Below, one piece after another: positions 6,049-12,840 of a DNA stretch of 14,149 nucleotides; position 1 is the stretch's first letter; every line of letters starts with the position of its first letter. Below the pieces are notes generated by a model. It was not told where the DNA came from and did not search any database. It worked only from the letters and a program-made list of their open reading frames with translations. A program made the position numbers and the translations under genes. The stretch is taken from positions 1 through 14,149 of the forward strand of contig QNAG01000044.1 in NCBI GenBank assembly GCA_003641415.1, in the 5' to 3' direction. The stretch comes from Candidatus Zixiibacteriota bacterium (GTDB taxonomy: Bacteria > Zixibacteria > MSB-5A5 > GN15 > FEB-12).

Positions 6049-7050
6049 TCATTCCTCGGAGATTTTGATTCGGCGATTCCTGGTTCTCCTGCCCTTTCGC
6101 TGGGTACGGTACAACCCCCAAAGGTACAACATCGTGATAAACAAAATCCATGACCAGCAAACCGCTTTAGTGAACCCCGGGGAAAACTGGATGGAATGTG
6201 GGATCAGATAAATGCCTAACAGGAGGAAAAAACTTCCAATTCCAAGCCACCCGAGCGTCCGATTGGAGAAGATATCTTTGCCGATTTTGCCTCGGGTAAG
6301 AGAACCAATAGACGCAAGAACGACAAATACAAGATAGACAAACAGCATCTGGGTTTTATTGTCGGTGGCATCGGTGCCAAAAGGAACTCCCTCCCAGATT
6401 GTTCCGAAAGCGTAATGGTTCATCATGAAGCCAAAGGGATAACAACCGAGAAAAGCGCTGATTACAGCGATAAAGAAAGCTATGGCAAACGGTCGAGAAT
6501 CAGGCTGACCACGAACAAGGTTAAAACCGTATAGTGCTCCCAGCACAACAAAGAAAACAGTAACAAACATAAAAAAGATATGAAAGAACAAAGCTATAGT
6601 TGGGACTTCGCCAAAGTATTTCAACAGAAAAGGTTTACCATCCGGCATTTTGAAACTGGCCCGCAGAGCGCCTATATTGTCTCGAATTTCAAAGTAATAC
6701 CAGGTTTTCCCTCCCTTATCACCGGCTGTTACATACGCATAGAAAAGACCAGTCGCTGAATCTTCAACAGAAAGACGAGCTGTTGAGTATCTGGCAGGGT
6801 TCGTATTTTCATCTTGTTCAAATCGAGTCTGTCTAAACACGGCTTTTAAGCCGGGCTCAAAAGGACCAGTAATTGTAATGGGCAATTTATCTCTTGTATG
6901 TTCAATTATTTTTGGTACAGTAACAATCTCAAAGGTATAGCCATTTTCATTGTAACTATAGTGTTCCGGTCTGCCTCGAGAATTCATCCGAGCGACATAC
7001 AGGAGCACTAATGTCAGTAGTAATGCTATTAATATACGAATTATCTTCAT
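6049..7050 (-). CDS. unknown multi-pass membrane protein between prfA and prmC
   Basis: The gene encodes 333 residues. An N-terminal signal anchor (about 4-20) is followed by a soluble, beta-rich stretch (about 25-148). Its ITITGPFEPGLKAVFRQTRF and later TWYYFEIRD elements suggest an Ig-like sandwich outside the cytoplasm. Then come about five hydrophobic helices (roughly 149-172, 187-209, 234-251, 266-286, 297-313) and a very basic tail rich in Arg and Lys (316-329). Loop 207-232 has aromatic and Gly residues plus an Asp-Thr-Asp pair. I recognise no family. GGAG lies seven bases before the ATG at 7050. The gene begins four bases after the prfA stop, and its stop overlaps the first possible prmC start, so it is cotranscribed and probably translationally coupled with two release-factor genes. 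No link to termination follows from the sequence itself. Confidence 0.85.
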   Translation of the reverse strand: MKIIRILIALLLTLVLLYVARMNSRGRPEHYSYNENGYTFEIVTVPKIIEHTRDKLPITITGPFEPGLKAVFRQTRFEQDENTNPARYSTARLSVEDSATGLFYAYVTAGDKGGKTWYYFEIRDNIGALRASFKMPDGKPFLLKYFGEVPTIALFFHIFFMFVTVFFVVLGALYGFNLVRGQPDSRPFAIAFFIAVISAFLGCYPFGFMMNHYAFGTIWEGVPFGTDATDNKTQMLFVYLVFVVLASIGSLTRGKIGKDIFSNRTLGWLGIGSFFLLLGIYLIPHSIQFSPGFTKAVCWSWILFITMLYLWGLYRTQRKGRRTRNRRIKISEE

Positions 7051-7054
7051 GGCG

Positions 7055-8131
7055 CTACTCCATCTTATTGCTGGAGTTTAAGAGGATTTCCTGATCGTGA
7101 CGCTGAAGGGCTTCTATCAGGGTTTCAATCTGTCCCTGCATGATCTGGTCGAGTTTGTACAAAGTAAGCCCAATGCGATGATCGGTGACACGTCCTTGTG
7201 GAAAATTGTAGGTACGAATCTTTGCGGAACGGTCACCGGTAGAGACCATGGAACGCCGCTTGGCATCAATCTCAGCCTGTTGCTCAGCCATTTTCATATC
7301 ATACAAACGCGCTCGCAGAACTTTCATTGCTTTGTTCTTGTTCTTCAATTGCGATTTCTCGTCCTGACAGGTCACTACCAATCCAGTAGGAAGGTGCGTT
7401 ATCCGAACAGCAGAGTCGGTGGTATTGACAGACTGACCCCCGGGACCGGAAGAGTGATAAACATCTATTTTGATTTCGTTGTCCTTGATTTCAATGTCAA
7501 CTTCTTCGGCTTCCGGAAGGACGACCACAGAAATGGCTGAAGTGTGAATTCGACCCTGGGTTTCCGTCACTGGCACACGCTGAACACGGTGAACACCGGA
7601 CTCGTATTTCATTTTGCCGTATGCTTTATCACCATCAAAAGAGAAAGTTATCTCTTTAAAACCTCCTGAAGAAGCGGGACGTGAGCCGAGTAGCTCAAAT
7701 TTCCAGCTCTGACTATCAGCAAATCGTTGGTACATCCGAAAAATATCACCAACAAACAGTCCGGCTTCGTCTCCACCGGTTCCGGCTCGAATTTCAACAA
7801 TAGCCGGTTTGTCGTCATTGGGATCACGGGGAAGCAACTTGAGTCGAAACTCACTCTCTGCATCTTCAATCTGAGTCTCTAATTGTTCCAACTCATTTCT
7901 AGCCATGGCTATTAATTCGCTATCCTCGCCACTATCGATTATCTCCTGTGTTTCAGTTAGCCCGATTTTTATTTTACGATACCGGCGTCCTGCTTCGAGG
8001 ATTTCCTCTACCCGATGTCTTTCCCTGTTCAATTCTATCATTTTCTTTTGATCAGAAAAAGTCCCGGGGGCAGCCATCTGCTTATCTATTGAGGCCAGTT
8101 TCTCTTCCAGCTTTTCAACTATTTCCAACAT
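7055..8131 (-). CDS. prfA: peptide chain release factor 1 (RF1)
   Basis: The gene encodes 358 residues, the usual RF1 length. RF1 reads UAA and UAG in the ribosomal A site and triggers hydrolysis of peptidyl-tRNA. The stop-codon recognition tripeptide is P-V-T (187-189) in VQRVPVTETQGRIHTSA, where E. coli has PAT; this distinguishes it from RF2 (SPF). The catalytic loop is SSGPGGQSVNTTDSAVRITH with GGQ at 231-233, whose Gln is the PrmC target. GTGGDEAGLF (117-126) is the conserved domain 2/4 junction. There is no programmed frameshift. The ATG follows GTGGA with an A-rich spacer. It lies 87 bases after the DUF1385 gene and four bases before the membrane-protein gene. Confidence 0.98.
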   Translation of the reverse strand: MLEIVEKLEEKLASIDKQMAAPGTFSDQKKMIELNRERHRVEEILEAGRRYRKIKIGLTETQEIIDSGEDSELIAMARNELEQLETQIEDAESEFRLKLLPRDPNDDKPAIVEIRAGTGGDEAGLFVGDIFRMYQRFADSQSWKFELLGSRPASSGGFKEITFSFDGDKAYGKMKYESGVHRVQRVPVTETQGRIHTSAISVVVLPEAEEVDIEIKDNEIKIDVYHSSGPGGQSVNTTDSAVRITHLPTGLVVTCQDEKSQLKNKNKAMKVLRARLYDMKMAEQQAEIDAKRRSMVSTGDRSAKIRTYNFPQGRVTDHRIGLTLYKLDQIMQGQIETLIEALQRHDQEILLNSSNKME

Positions 8132-8218
8132 TTTTTTTCCACAAAGATTTCATTCGGAGTTTTAGTGTAAGTCAATCCTGCTCCAACGGCAAGATAATAT
8201 CTGAGAGGAACTGCTTCG

Positions 8219-9187
8219 CTACGGAACGTTGCTATGATCCGAGACAGTTACAGATTGTTCCATACCAATAGCAGCCTTGAGAGAAGCAAGACCCACTTCA
8301 AGTTGTTCTGGAGAGGGTTCTTTTGTCGTAAGCCTCTGTAACCAGAGACCGGGCTTTATAAGAATCTTTGTTATCTTATTGTCGCGTGTTTTGCCGGACA
8401 GTTTCAGCAATTCGTATGAACCACCTGCAACCAGCGGCAGAAGAGAGAAATGTATCCCAAAACGAGTCAGGAGGGTTGGAGCATCCCCCGTCCAAATTGC
8501 ATACAGTGTATCAGAGATGGCATAAGTGGCTATGGCAAAAAGAGCTACAATGAGAATAAATGAAGTCCCACATCGGGGATGAAACCGCGTATGACAGGCA
8601 GCACGTTCAGGGATAAGTTCATCACCCATTTCATAACAGTATATGGATTTGTGCTCAGCTCCGTGATATTCAAAAATGCGCCGAAATTCACCAAAAAGCG
8701 ACAAAGCCCAAACATAGATTAAAAACATGGTCAACCTTATAGCCCCTGCTACGAGATTGAAACCAACCGCCTCACGGTTGACTCCTGCAAACTGGGAGAT
8801 TGCAAGGGGAAGAAAGAAGAAGATAAACACGCCTACCACGACAGCAAAAACCGCAGACAGCCCCAGCATTAAGTTGTTTGACCGAGGAGGTTTGTCTTCT
8901 GATGACTTACCTTTGGCGGAGTTTTCCTCTTTTTCCAGTTCTTTCATAGCAATATCAGCTGAGAAATTTAGCGTTTTAATACCAATAATGAGCATCTCAA
9001 CAAATGACACAATTCCCCTAAGAATAGGTAGACCTAAAATCTTATAACGCTTTGTAAAAGAAATATAGGGATCAGTTTTGACTACAATCTCACCGTTAGG
9101 TTTACGCACTGCTGTTGCAACCTTATCTTTAGATCGCATCATAACCCCCTCGATTACAGCTTGTCCACCTACATTGAGATCCGGCAT
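8219..9187 (-). CDS. DUF1385 family (YqhQ-like) membrane protein
   Basis: The gene encodes 322 residues with the full family signature: GGQAVIEGVMMR at 7-18, YHGAEHKSIYCYE at 174-186 and a HTRFHPRCGTSF block at 199-210. The His, Cys and Glu residues of the last two blocks look like a metal or active site, though the family has no assigned reaction. Hydrophobic segments lie near 52-72, 106-131, 142-166, 208-229 and 245-262, so it is an inner-membrane protein. DUF1385 genes are known to sit between rpmE and prfA in several phyla, and the same order is seen here. The ATG at 9187 is preceded by GGAA at a normal distance. An intrinsic terminator lies between rpmE and this gene, so its expression depends on read-through or on an internal promoter that I could not identify. 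Confidence 0.93.
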   Translation of the reverse strand: MPDLNVGGQAVIEGVMMRSKDKVATAVRKPNGEIVVKTDPYISFTKRYKILGLPILRGIVSFVEMLIIGIKTLNFSADIAMKELEKEENSAKGKSSEDKPPRSNNLMLGLSAVFAVVVGVFIFFFLPLAISQFAGVNREAVGFNLVAGAIRLTMFLIYVWALSLFGEFRRIFEYHGAEHKSIYCYEMGDELIPERAACHTRFHPRCGTSFILIVALFAIATYAISDTLYAIWTGDAPTLLTRFGIHFSLLPLVAGGSYELLKLSGKTRDNKITKILIKPGLWLQRLTTKEPSPEQLEVGLASLKAAIGMEQSVTVSDHSNVP

Positions 9188-9251
9188 AATATTCCGTTGC
9201 GGCAGCTTCTGCTAAGAACTTCCAGACAGTTCGTTTAACCTGATAAAACTG

Positions 9252-9287
9252 AAAAACGGCGCTATGTACATTGGCTCATAGGCGCCG
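9252..9287 (-). terminator. intrinsic terminator between rpmE and the DUF1385 gene
   Basis: On the minus strand CGGCGCCTATG (9287-9277) pairs with CATAGCGCCG (9266-9257), leaving one bulged C, over a 10-base loop. Five T residues follow (9256-9252). It starts 30 bases after the rpmE stop and would end most rpmE transcripts before the downstream genes. Confidence 0.75.
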
Positions 9288-9316
9288 CAAAACAGCAAGG
9301 CATTGCCAGAAGGCAG

Positions 9317-9532
9317 CTACTTGTCTTTCTTTTGAAACTTTTCATATTTCCGACGGAAACGTTCAACCCGTCCAGCCGTGTCAATCAGCTTCTGTTTGCC
9401 GGTAAAAAACGGATGACAAGCAGAGCAAATTTCCACATTGATTTTTTTTCGGGTTGACCGTGTCGGGTAAGTAGCCCCACAGGCACACGTTACCTCAACG
9501 TCGTATACTTTCGGGTGTATCTTGGCTTTCAC
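9317..9532 (-). CDS. rpmE: 50S ribosomal protein L31, zinc-binding type
   Basis: The gene encodes 71 residues. L31 bridges the 50S and 30S subunits. MKAKIHPKVYDVEVTCACGA is the typical start. Cys16, Cys18, Cys36 and Cys39 give the CxC...CxxC zinc site of the C+ paralogue, and HPFFTGKQK (40-48) is the conserved centre. A cell lacking zinc often switches to a C- paralogue; none is in the window. The start codon is GTG (9532-9530), chosen because the conserved N-terminus begins there and GAGG lies eight bases upstream. It is the first gene after a strong promoter and is followed by its own terminator. Confidence 0.97.
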   Translation of the reverse strand: MKAKIHPKVYDVEVTCACGATYPTRSTRKKINVEICSACHPFFTGKQKLIDTAGRVERFRRKYEKFQKKDK

Positions 9533-9573
9533 GCTAACTACCTCAAAACTAAGCTACATATCCATTCTATTTA

Positions 9574-9595
9574 GGTCCAATATATTTATTGGACC
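9574..9595 (-). promoter_or_regulatory. perfect hairpin at the predicted 5' end of the rpmE transcript
   Basis: GGTCCAATA (9574-9582) and TATTGGACC (9587-9595) form a 9-bp perfect stem with a 4-base loop. If transcription starts about seven bases past the -10 box (near 9601), the hairpin begins five or six bases into the mRNA. It could be a 5' stabilising stem, a protein-binding operator in DNA, or an autoregulatory site; it has no T-tract. Confidence 0.6.
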
Positions 9596-9607
9596 GCACA
9601 ATCTATA

Positions 9608-9636
9608 ATTATACACCTTTTCAGGGATATTTGCAA
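9608..9636 (-). promoter_or_regulatory. sigma70-like promoter of rpmE
   Basis: Read on the minus strand, TTGCAA (9636-9631) is followed after exactly 17 bases by TATAAT (9613-9608), a full-consensus -10. The leader to the GTG start is about 70 bases and contains the hairpin at 9574-9595. This is the best promoter in the window, as expected for a ribosomal protein gene. Confidence 0.78.
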
Positions 9637-9765
9637 GAAATATATGGGTAATTTTTCCTGCCTGTCATATGTATATGCTATGCGCGTGAATATTCTTGAA
9701 TCTGCTTCGCAATCGAGCTACATTGTCTTGGGTATATATGATAGACTGATAGATGGGAGCGAAAA

Positions 9766-10881
9766 TTGGATATACGCCTGATAAGCTCCGGTGATGAAGC
9801 AGCTTGTAACGACTTTCACAATCGGTTGTACCGACATCATCGAACGATGTCCCAGTGGCGGTGGGAGTTTGCGGATAACACCTACGGCCAGACCCCGATC
9901 CCGTTCGCTTTTGCAAAAGTCGACGATAAGATCGTGGGGACACAGGCATTTATTCCGATCCGCATGATCGACCGCGATGGCGTCTATTGGACAGCCAAGT
10001 CTGAGGCAACACTGGTTGACCCGGACTATCGCGGCCAGCGCCTGTTCGAGAAGATGTACGAATTGCTGTTTCGATATGCTGAGGAACATGAGTTCTCCTA
10101 CGTGTGGGGTTTCACGCCGGCAATAAAGGCGTTTACCCGACTCGAGTTTACTGTTCCCGGTGTCACTCAACAGTTGTTTATGCCGTTTTCCTCCCGTTCA
10201 GTGACGGCCATGCTCGGCAAACTGCCAAGGGACCGACCGGGTGGCGCGCGGGATCGCATCAAGGCGGCAACCCTTCGTGCCGGCATCACGGCAGCGCGAA
10301 TGGCCAGCGCCGTTAGCATCGCTTTAACCAGTCGCAAACTGCCATCGGGGCTGGAGATTCGGACAATGCAAGAACCGGATGCGCAAGCTGGCAACTGCTG
10401 CAAACGCTTCATTGAGCAGTGGGGTGGCACCACTATCTACAGGGACAGCAACTACCTGCGGTGGCGGTTGTTTGAGAACCCTTACGTGAAGAGCGTCGTG
10501 CGCGCGATATATGAGGGAGATGAGCTACTGGGATGGACGGCTTATACACTGGGCGATGACGGCCTCGGGTACTTGGTGGACATGCTCATTAGTTGCGACG
10601 AGTCGCGGTATAAACCAAGTAGTCTTATTCGGATACTGCTTCTCGAGGCGGTCTTGGGCACTCGCAATATGGGTGCCACCGGAATTCGCGGCTGGCGAGT
10701 CAATCAACATCCGTTTGACCGGCTGGTTTGTCGTGAAGCCCGCAAGGTTGGATTCTATCACATCAAACGTGGTCATTCAGTAGTGTTGTATAATTGCCCT
10801 GCCCAGCGAGTCAGAGCCGGGTATGGCAAGTTCGACGACTGGTACATTAGCAGGATTTATACGGAGGGCGTGTTGAGTTGA
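9766..10881 (+). CDS. GNAT-family acyltransferase, probably polysaccharide-associated
   Basis: The gene encodes 371 residues. The first half is a GNAT fold: MDIRLISSGDEAACNDFH, WRWEFADNTYG (31-41), then SEATLVDPDYRGQRLFEKM (79-97), with YRGQRLF as the acyl-CoA pyrophosphate loop. The second half repeats GNAT-like features (YLRWRLFENPY, ELLGWTAY, GYLVDMLIS), suggesting a tandem arrangement as in several two-domain GNATs. The substrate is unknown; the neighbouring deacetylase suggests amino-sugar or polysaccharide modification (inference). The start is TTG 9766: in-frame stops at 9739 and 9742 exclude anything earlier, and GGGAG (9755-9759) is well placed. The stop overlaps the next ATG as TGATG-like sequence. 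The gene is clearly GC-richer than the rpmE-nth cluster (two 60-base lines counted: 53% and 70%, versus 28% and 37% there), a sign of possible transfer. Confidence 0.85.
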   Translation: MDIRLISSGDEAACNDFHNRLYRHHRTMSQWRWEFADNTYGQTPIPFAFAKVDDKIVGTQAFIPIRMIDRDGVYWTAKSEATLVDPDYRGQRLFEKMYELLFRYAEEHEFSYVWGFTPAIKAFTRLEFTVPGVTQQLFMPFSSRSVTAMLGKLPRDRPGGARDRIKAATLRAGITAARMASAVSIALTSRKLPSGLEIRTMQEPDAQAGNCCKRFIEQWGGTTIYRDSNYLRWRLFENPYVKSVVRAIYEGDELLGWTAYTLGDDGLGYLVDMLISCDESRYKPSSLIRILLLEAVLGTRNMGATGIRGWRVNQHPFDRLVCREARKVGFYHIKRGHSVVLYNCPAQRVRAGYGKFDDWYISRIYTEGVLS

Positions 10882-12290
10882 TGACAACCGCCCCGGTCGA
10901 GTACGTTCGTGCTCAAATCACCAACCACGCCCGGCTATTCTTCACGGAGCCGGCTGCGAGGTTATTACAGTCGGATGCTATCCGGTTCCTGACGTATGCC
11001 GAAGCCGTGGCCATGCGCGGACGGCAGATAGTCATTCCGGTCGATCTCCCGGTTCCCCCTGTGCCTGAATTACCGTGGCAGGTTCAGTTTAACGGTACCG
11101 TTCTGACGCTCTGGAACCGCGCTCCGCATCCGGATGGCGACCACTGGCGGGCAATACCAAACGAAACTGCGCCGGTTTGGTATCAGCATGTGTCAGGGAC
11201 ACTGATGCCAAGCTGGAATCTGTTTGGTAATACCTTCGACTTGTTGACGTTTGGTGAGGAACAGAGGTTATCGCAACGAGATCACCACGACCGGTTCGCG
11301 GCAGCATTCAGTCCCAGACTTGAGCGAGGATTGCTGGAAGTACCCGCGGTCAATGAAACGGTGGCTCTCGTGGTGGCAGCGGTCGTTGCGATGTCCCACA
11401 CCGGACAACCGTCGTTCACGCTTGACTGTCTGTCCGGGCCTCCTGTGGTGGTCCTATCACATGATTGTGATGCTTTGCTCGGTAACGATTTCTGGACCCA
11501 GTCCGTGCGCCTGTACCGCTTCATACAATCTTTGGTGCGGCTGCGCCTGCCCCGGCTGAGCAACCTCTGGTGGCTGGCCCGCAACGCAGTCACACCGCGC
11601 CGGTTTTATTTCGACAACGCCACCGGCATGATAGATATCGAGCGATGCTTCGGCTATACCTCGACTTTTTACCTACTCAATGGCTCAGGGGGGCGCTTCG
11701 GCGCCCGCAGCCCGTTTTCGGTTATCCCGCAGCTCCTTGAACATATTCCGCCATCGTGGGACATTGGCATACACTATAACTACGACACCTTTCTAAACCA
11801 AGACCGGTTTGCAGCGCAACTGGAGCAGCTTCAGGAAGTAGTTTCGCATCAGTTCGTGTCCGGCCGGGCGCATTATCTCAAGTTCGATCCATTCCGATCA
11901 TTTTCCTTCCTGCAACAGTTCGGGATTTATGTGGATGAGTCATCCGGTTGGGCTGACTACGTCGGTTACCGGAACGGTATCGCCGGTTGTTTCCAGGCTT
12001 ACGACACCGAGAAGCAATTACCTCTCGATATCTGGGAGGTACCGATGGTAATAATGGAGGCCGCACTAATCAAGCAGCACGGCGCCGACGCTGTTAACTT
12101 CGTAGAGCGTCAATTGCAGCATCTAAGCTGTATTGGTGGCGCTTTAACAATCCTCGTCCACCCCGGTCAGTTCTTCAACCCAGAGCACCGGCAGATGCTG
12201 GGGATATACCACGAACTGCTCAAGGTCTGTCGCCGGATGGGTGCTATCACTCACACCGCGCGAAGTCTGGTAGACCAACTGCGAAGGTAG
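10881..12290 (+). CDS. polysaccharide deacetylase-like protein (CE4-related, DUF7033 type)
   Basis: The gene encodes 469 residues from ATG 10881, which shares its A with the stop of the acyltransferase gene; GGAGGG lies about 12 bases upstream. A TTG at 10878 is possible but less likely. The N-terminal part (about 1-185) resembles the DUF7033 leader region of such deacetylases, with WYQHVSGTLMPSWNLFGNTF. The catalytic barrel starts at VVVLSHDCDAL (189-199); SHDCD stands for the usual (T/S)xDxD metal motif, with Asp195 and Asp197. GIHYNYDT (296-303), SGRAHYLKFDP (328-338), SSGWADYVGYRNG (354-366), WEVPMVIM (385-392) and LVHP (425-428) follow in family order. Such enzymes remove N-acetyl groups from surface polysaccharides. 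No signal peptide is visible, so it may be cytoplasmic or act on lipid-linked precursors. It shares the raised GC of its partner. Confidence 0.85.
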   Translation: MTTAPVEYVRAQITNHARLFFTEPAARLLQSDAIRFLTYAEAVAMRGRQIVIPVDLPVPPVPELPWQVQFNGTVLTLWNRAPHPDGDHWRAIPNETAPVWYQHVSGTLMPSWNLFGNTFDLLTFGEEQRLSQRDHHDRFAAAFSPRLERGLLEVPAVNETVALVVAAVVAMSHTGQPSFTLDCLSGPPVVVLSHDCDALLGNDFWTQSVRLYRFIQSLVRLRLPRLSNLWWLARNAVTPRRFYFDNATGMIDIERCFGYTSTFYLLNGSGGRFGARSPFSVIPQLLEHIPPSWDIGIHYNYDTFLNQDRFAAQLEQLQEVVSHQFVSGRAHYLKFDPFRSFSFLQQFGIYVDESSGWADYVGYRNGIAGCFQAYDTEKQLPLDIWEVPMVIMEAALIKQHGADAVNFVERQLQHLSCIGGALTILVHPGQFFNPEHRQMLGIYHELLKVCRRMGAITHTARSLVDQLRR

Positions 12291-12294
12291 CGAG

Positions 12295-12423
12295 ATGGAT
12301 GCCACAATTTCTCCTTCTCAGGTCAACCGCGACGTCCTACTGGCAGCTACGAACGGCCGTATCCTCGCCACTTCCGATCTGACTGGTACCTGCACACGGT
12401 TAGGGCCATATGCACAGGGGTAA
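12295..12423 (+). CDS. 42-residue ORF after the deacetylase, possible truncated third gene
   Basis: ATG 12295 opens four bases after the deacetylase stop, with GAAGG about seven bases upstream. The product starts MDATISPSQVNRDVLLAATN, then GRILATSDLTGTC, and stops at TAA 12421-12423. Position, spacing and base composition fit a third gene of the polysaccharide unit that is cut short, with AT-richer sequence soon after. I do not recognise the protein, and so short a frame could be accidental. Confidence 0.3.
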   Translation: MDATISPSQVNRDVLLAATNGRILATSDLTGTCTRLGPYAQG

Positions 12424-12485
12424 CTGGTGCGTATATCTATCGCTTTCCTGCAGGAGATTATATCGAGACAAAGAGGAGGCTTCTG

Positions 12486-12617
12486 ATGAATCAAGCCACT
12501 AAAACCAATCACAATTTGGCCACAATACGGTGTAACTCTTTGTGCCACAACGAGAGTAGAGACATCAGCCAAGCTAAGCCTGTCCGCCCCCCCCCCCACC
12601 AACATAAGTTTTTATAA
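12486..12617 (+). CDS. 43-residue ORF with strong ribosome-binding site, unknown
   Basis: GAGGAGG (12474-12480) followed after five bases by ATG 12486 is one of the best initiation regions in the window. The frame reads MNQATKTNHNLATIRCNSLC, continues through an 11-base C run coding for prolines, and ends at TAA 12615-12617. The RCNSLC cluster faintly recalls radical-SAM openings, but the third Cys spacing is wrong, so I do not assign it. It may be a small gene, a decayed remnant, or chance. Its last residues depend on the exact length of the C run. Confidence 0.25.
   Translation: MNQATKTNHNLATIRCNSLCHNESRDISQAKPVRPPPHQHKFL
12587..12597 (+). repeat. homopolymeric tract of 11 C
   Basis: Eleven consecutive C residues stand in a moderately AT-rich intergenic stretch, inside the 43-codon frame above and 244 bases before the caspase gene. 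Such tracts slip readily in replication and are prone to assembly error. Confidence 0.9.
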
Positions 12618-12710
12618 CACTACAGATTATCGACTGGATGAGAAATAACCGCATCCCAGTGTTTGTAAGTGTATACCACCCAATAACACCGAATAATGTG
12701 ACACCATTTT

Positions 12711-12738
12711 GGTCACGTTTTGGTTACAGCCTGGTTAA
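12711..12738 (+). promoter_or_regulatory. three GGT(C/T)A(C/A) direct repeats at 11-base period, candidate operator
   Basis: GGTCAC (12711-12716), GGTTAC (12722-12727) and GGTTAA (12733-12738) start exactly 11 bases apart, about one helical turn, and end 22 bases before the proposed -35 box of the caspase gene. GTGAC about ten bases upstream pairs with the first GGTCAC as a partial inverted repeat. This layout suits cooperative binding of an activator on one DNA face; the regulator is unknown. Confidence 0.4.
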
Positions 12739-12760
12739 GCAAATGCGATTATTTTTTATG

Positions 12761-12788
12761 TTGGAAGATTTCAACAATCGTATATATT
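12761..12788 (+). promoter_or_regulatory. possible promoter of the caspase lipoprotein gene
   Basis: TTGGAA (12761-12766), a 16-base spacer and TATATT (12783-12788) give a moderate sigma70-like match. An imperfect palindrome, TGTTGGAA-ga-TTTCAACA (12759-12776), overlaps the -35 box and could be a repressor or activator site. The leader would be about 45 bases. Confidence 0.4.
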
Positions 12789-12840
12789 GTAATATAGTCT
12801 ACAAATAATCGCCAACCCTTAATCTACAGGAGGAGTCAGC

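Noticed and set aside
9718..10170. 150-codon minus-strand frame over the acyltransferase start
   Set aside because: It is antisense to a well-supported GNAT domain and shows no motif of its own.
12318..12605. 95-codon minus-strand frame beginning in the C tract (read as G)
   Set aside because: Its start includes the homopolymer, it shows no family resemblance, and the plus-strand signals in the same interval are better.
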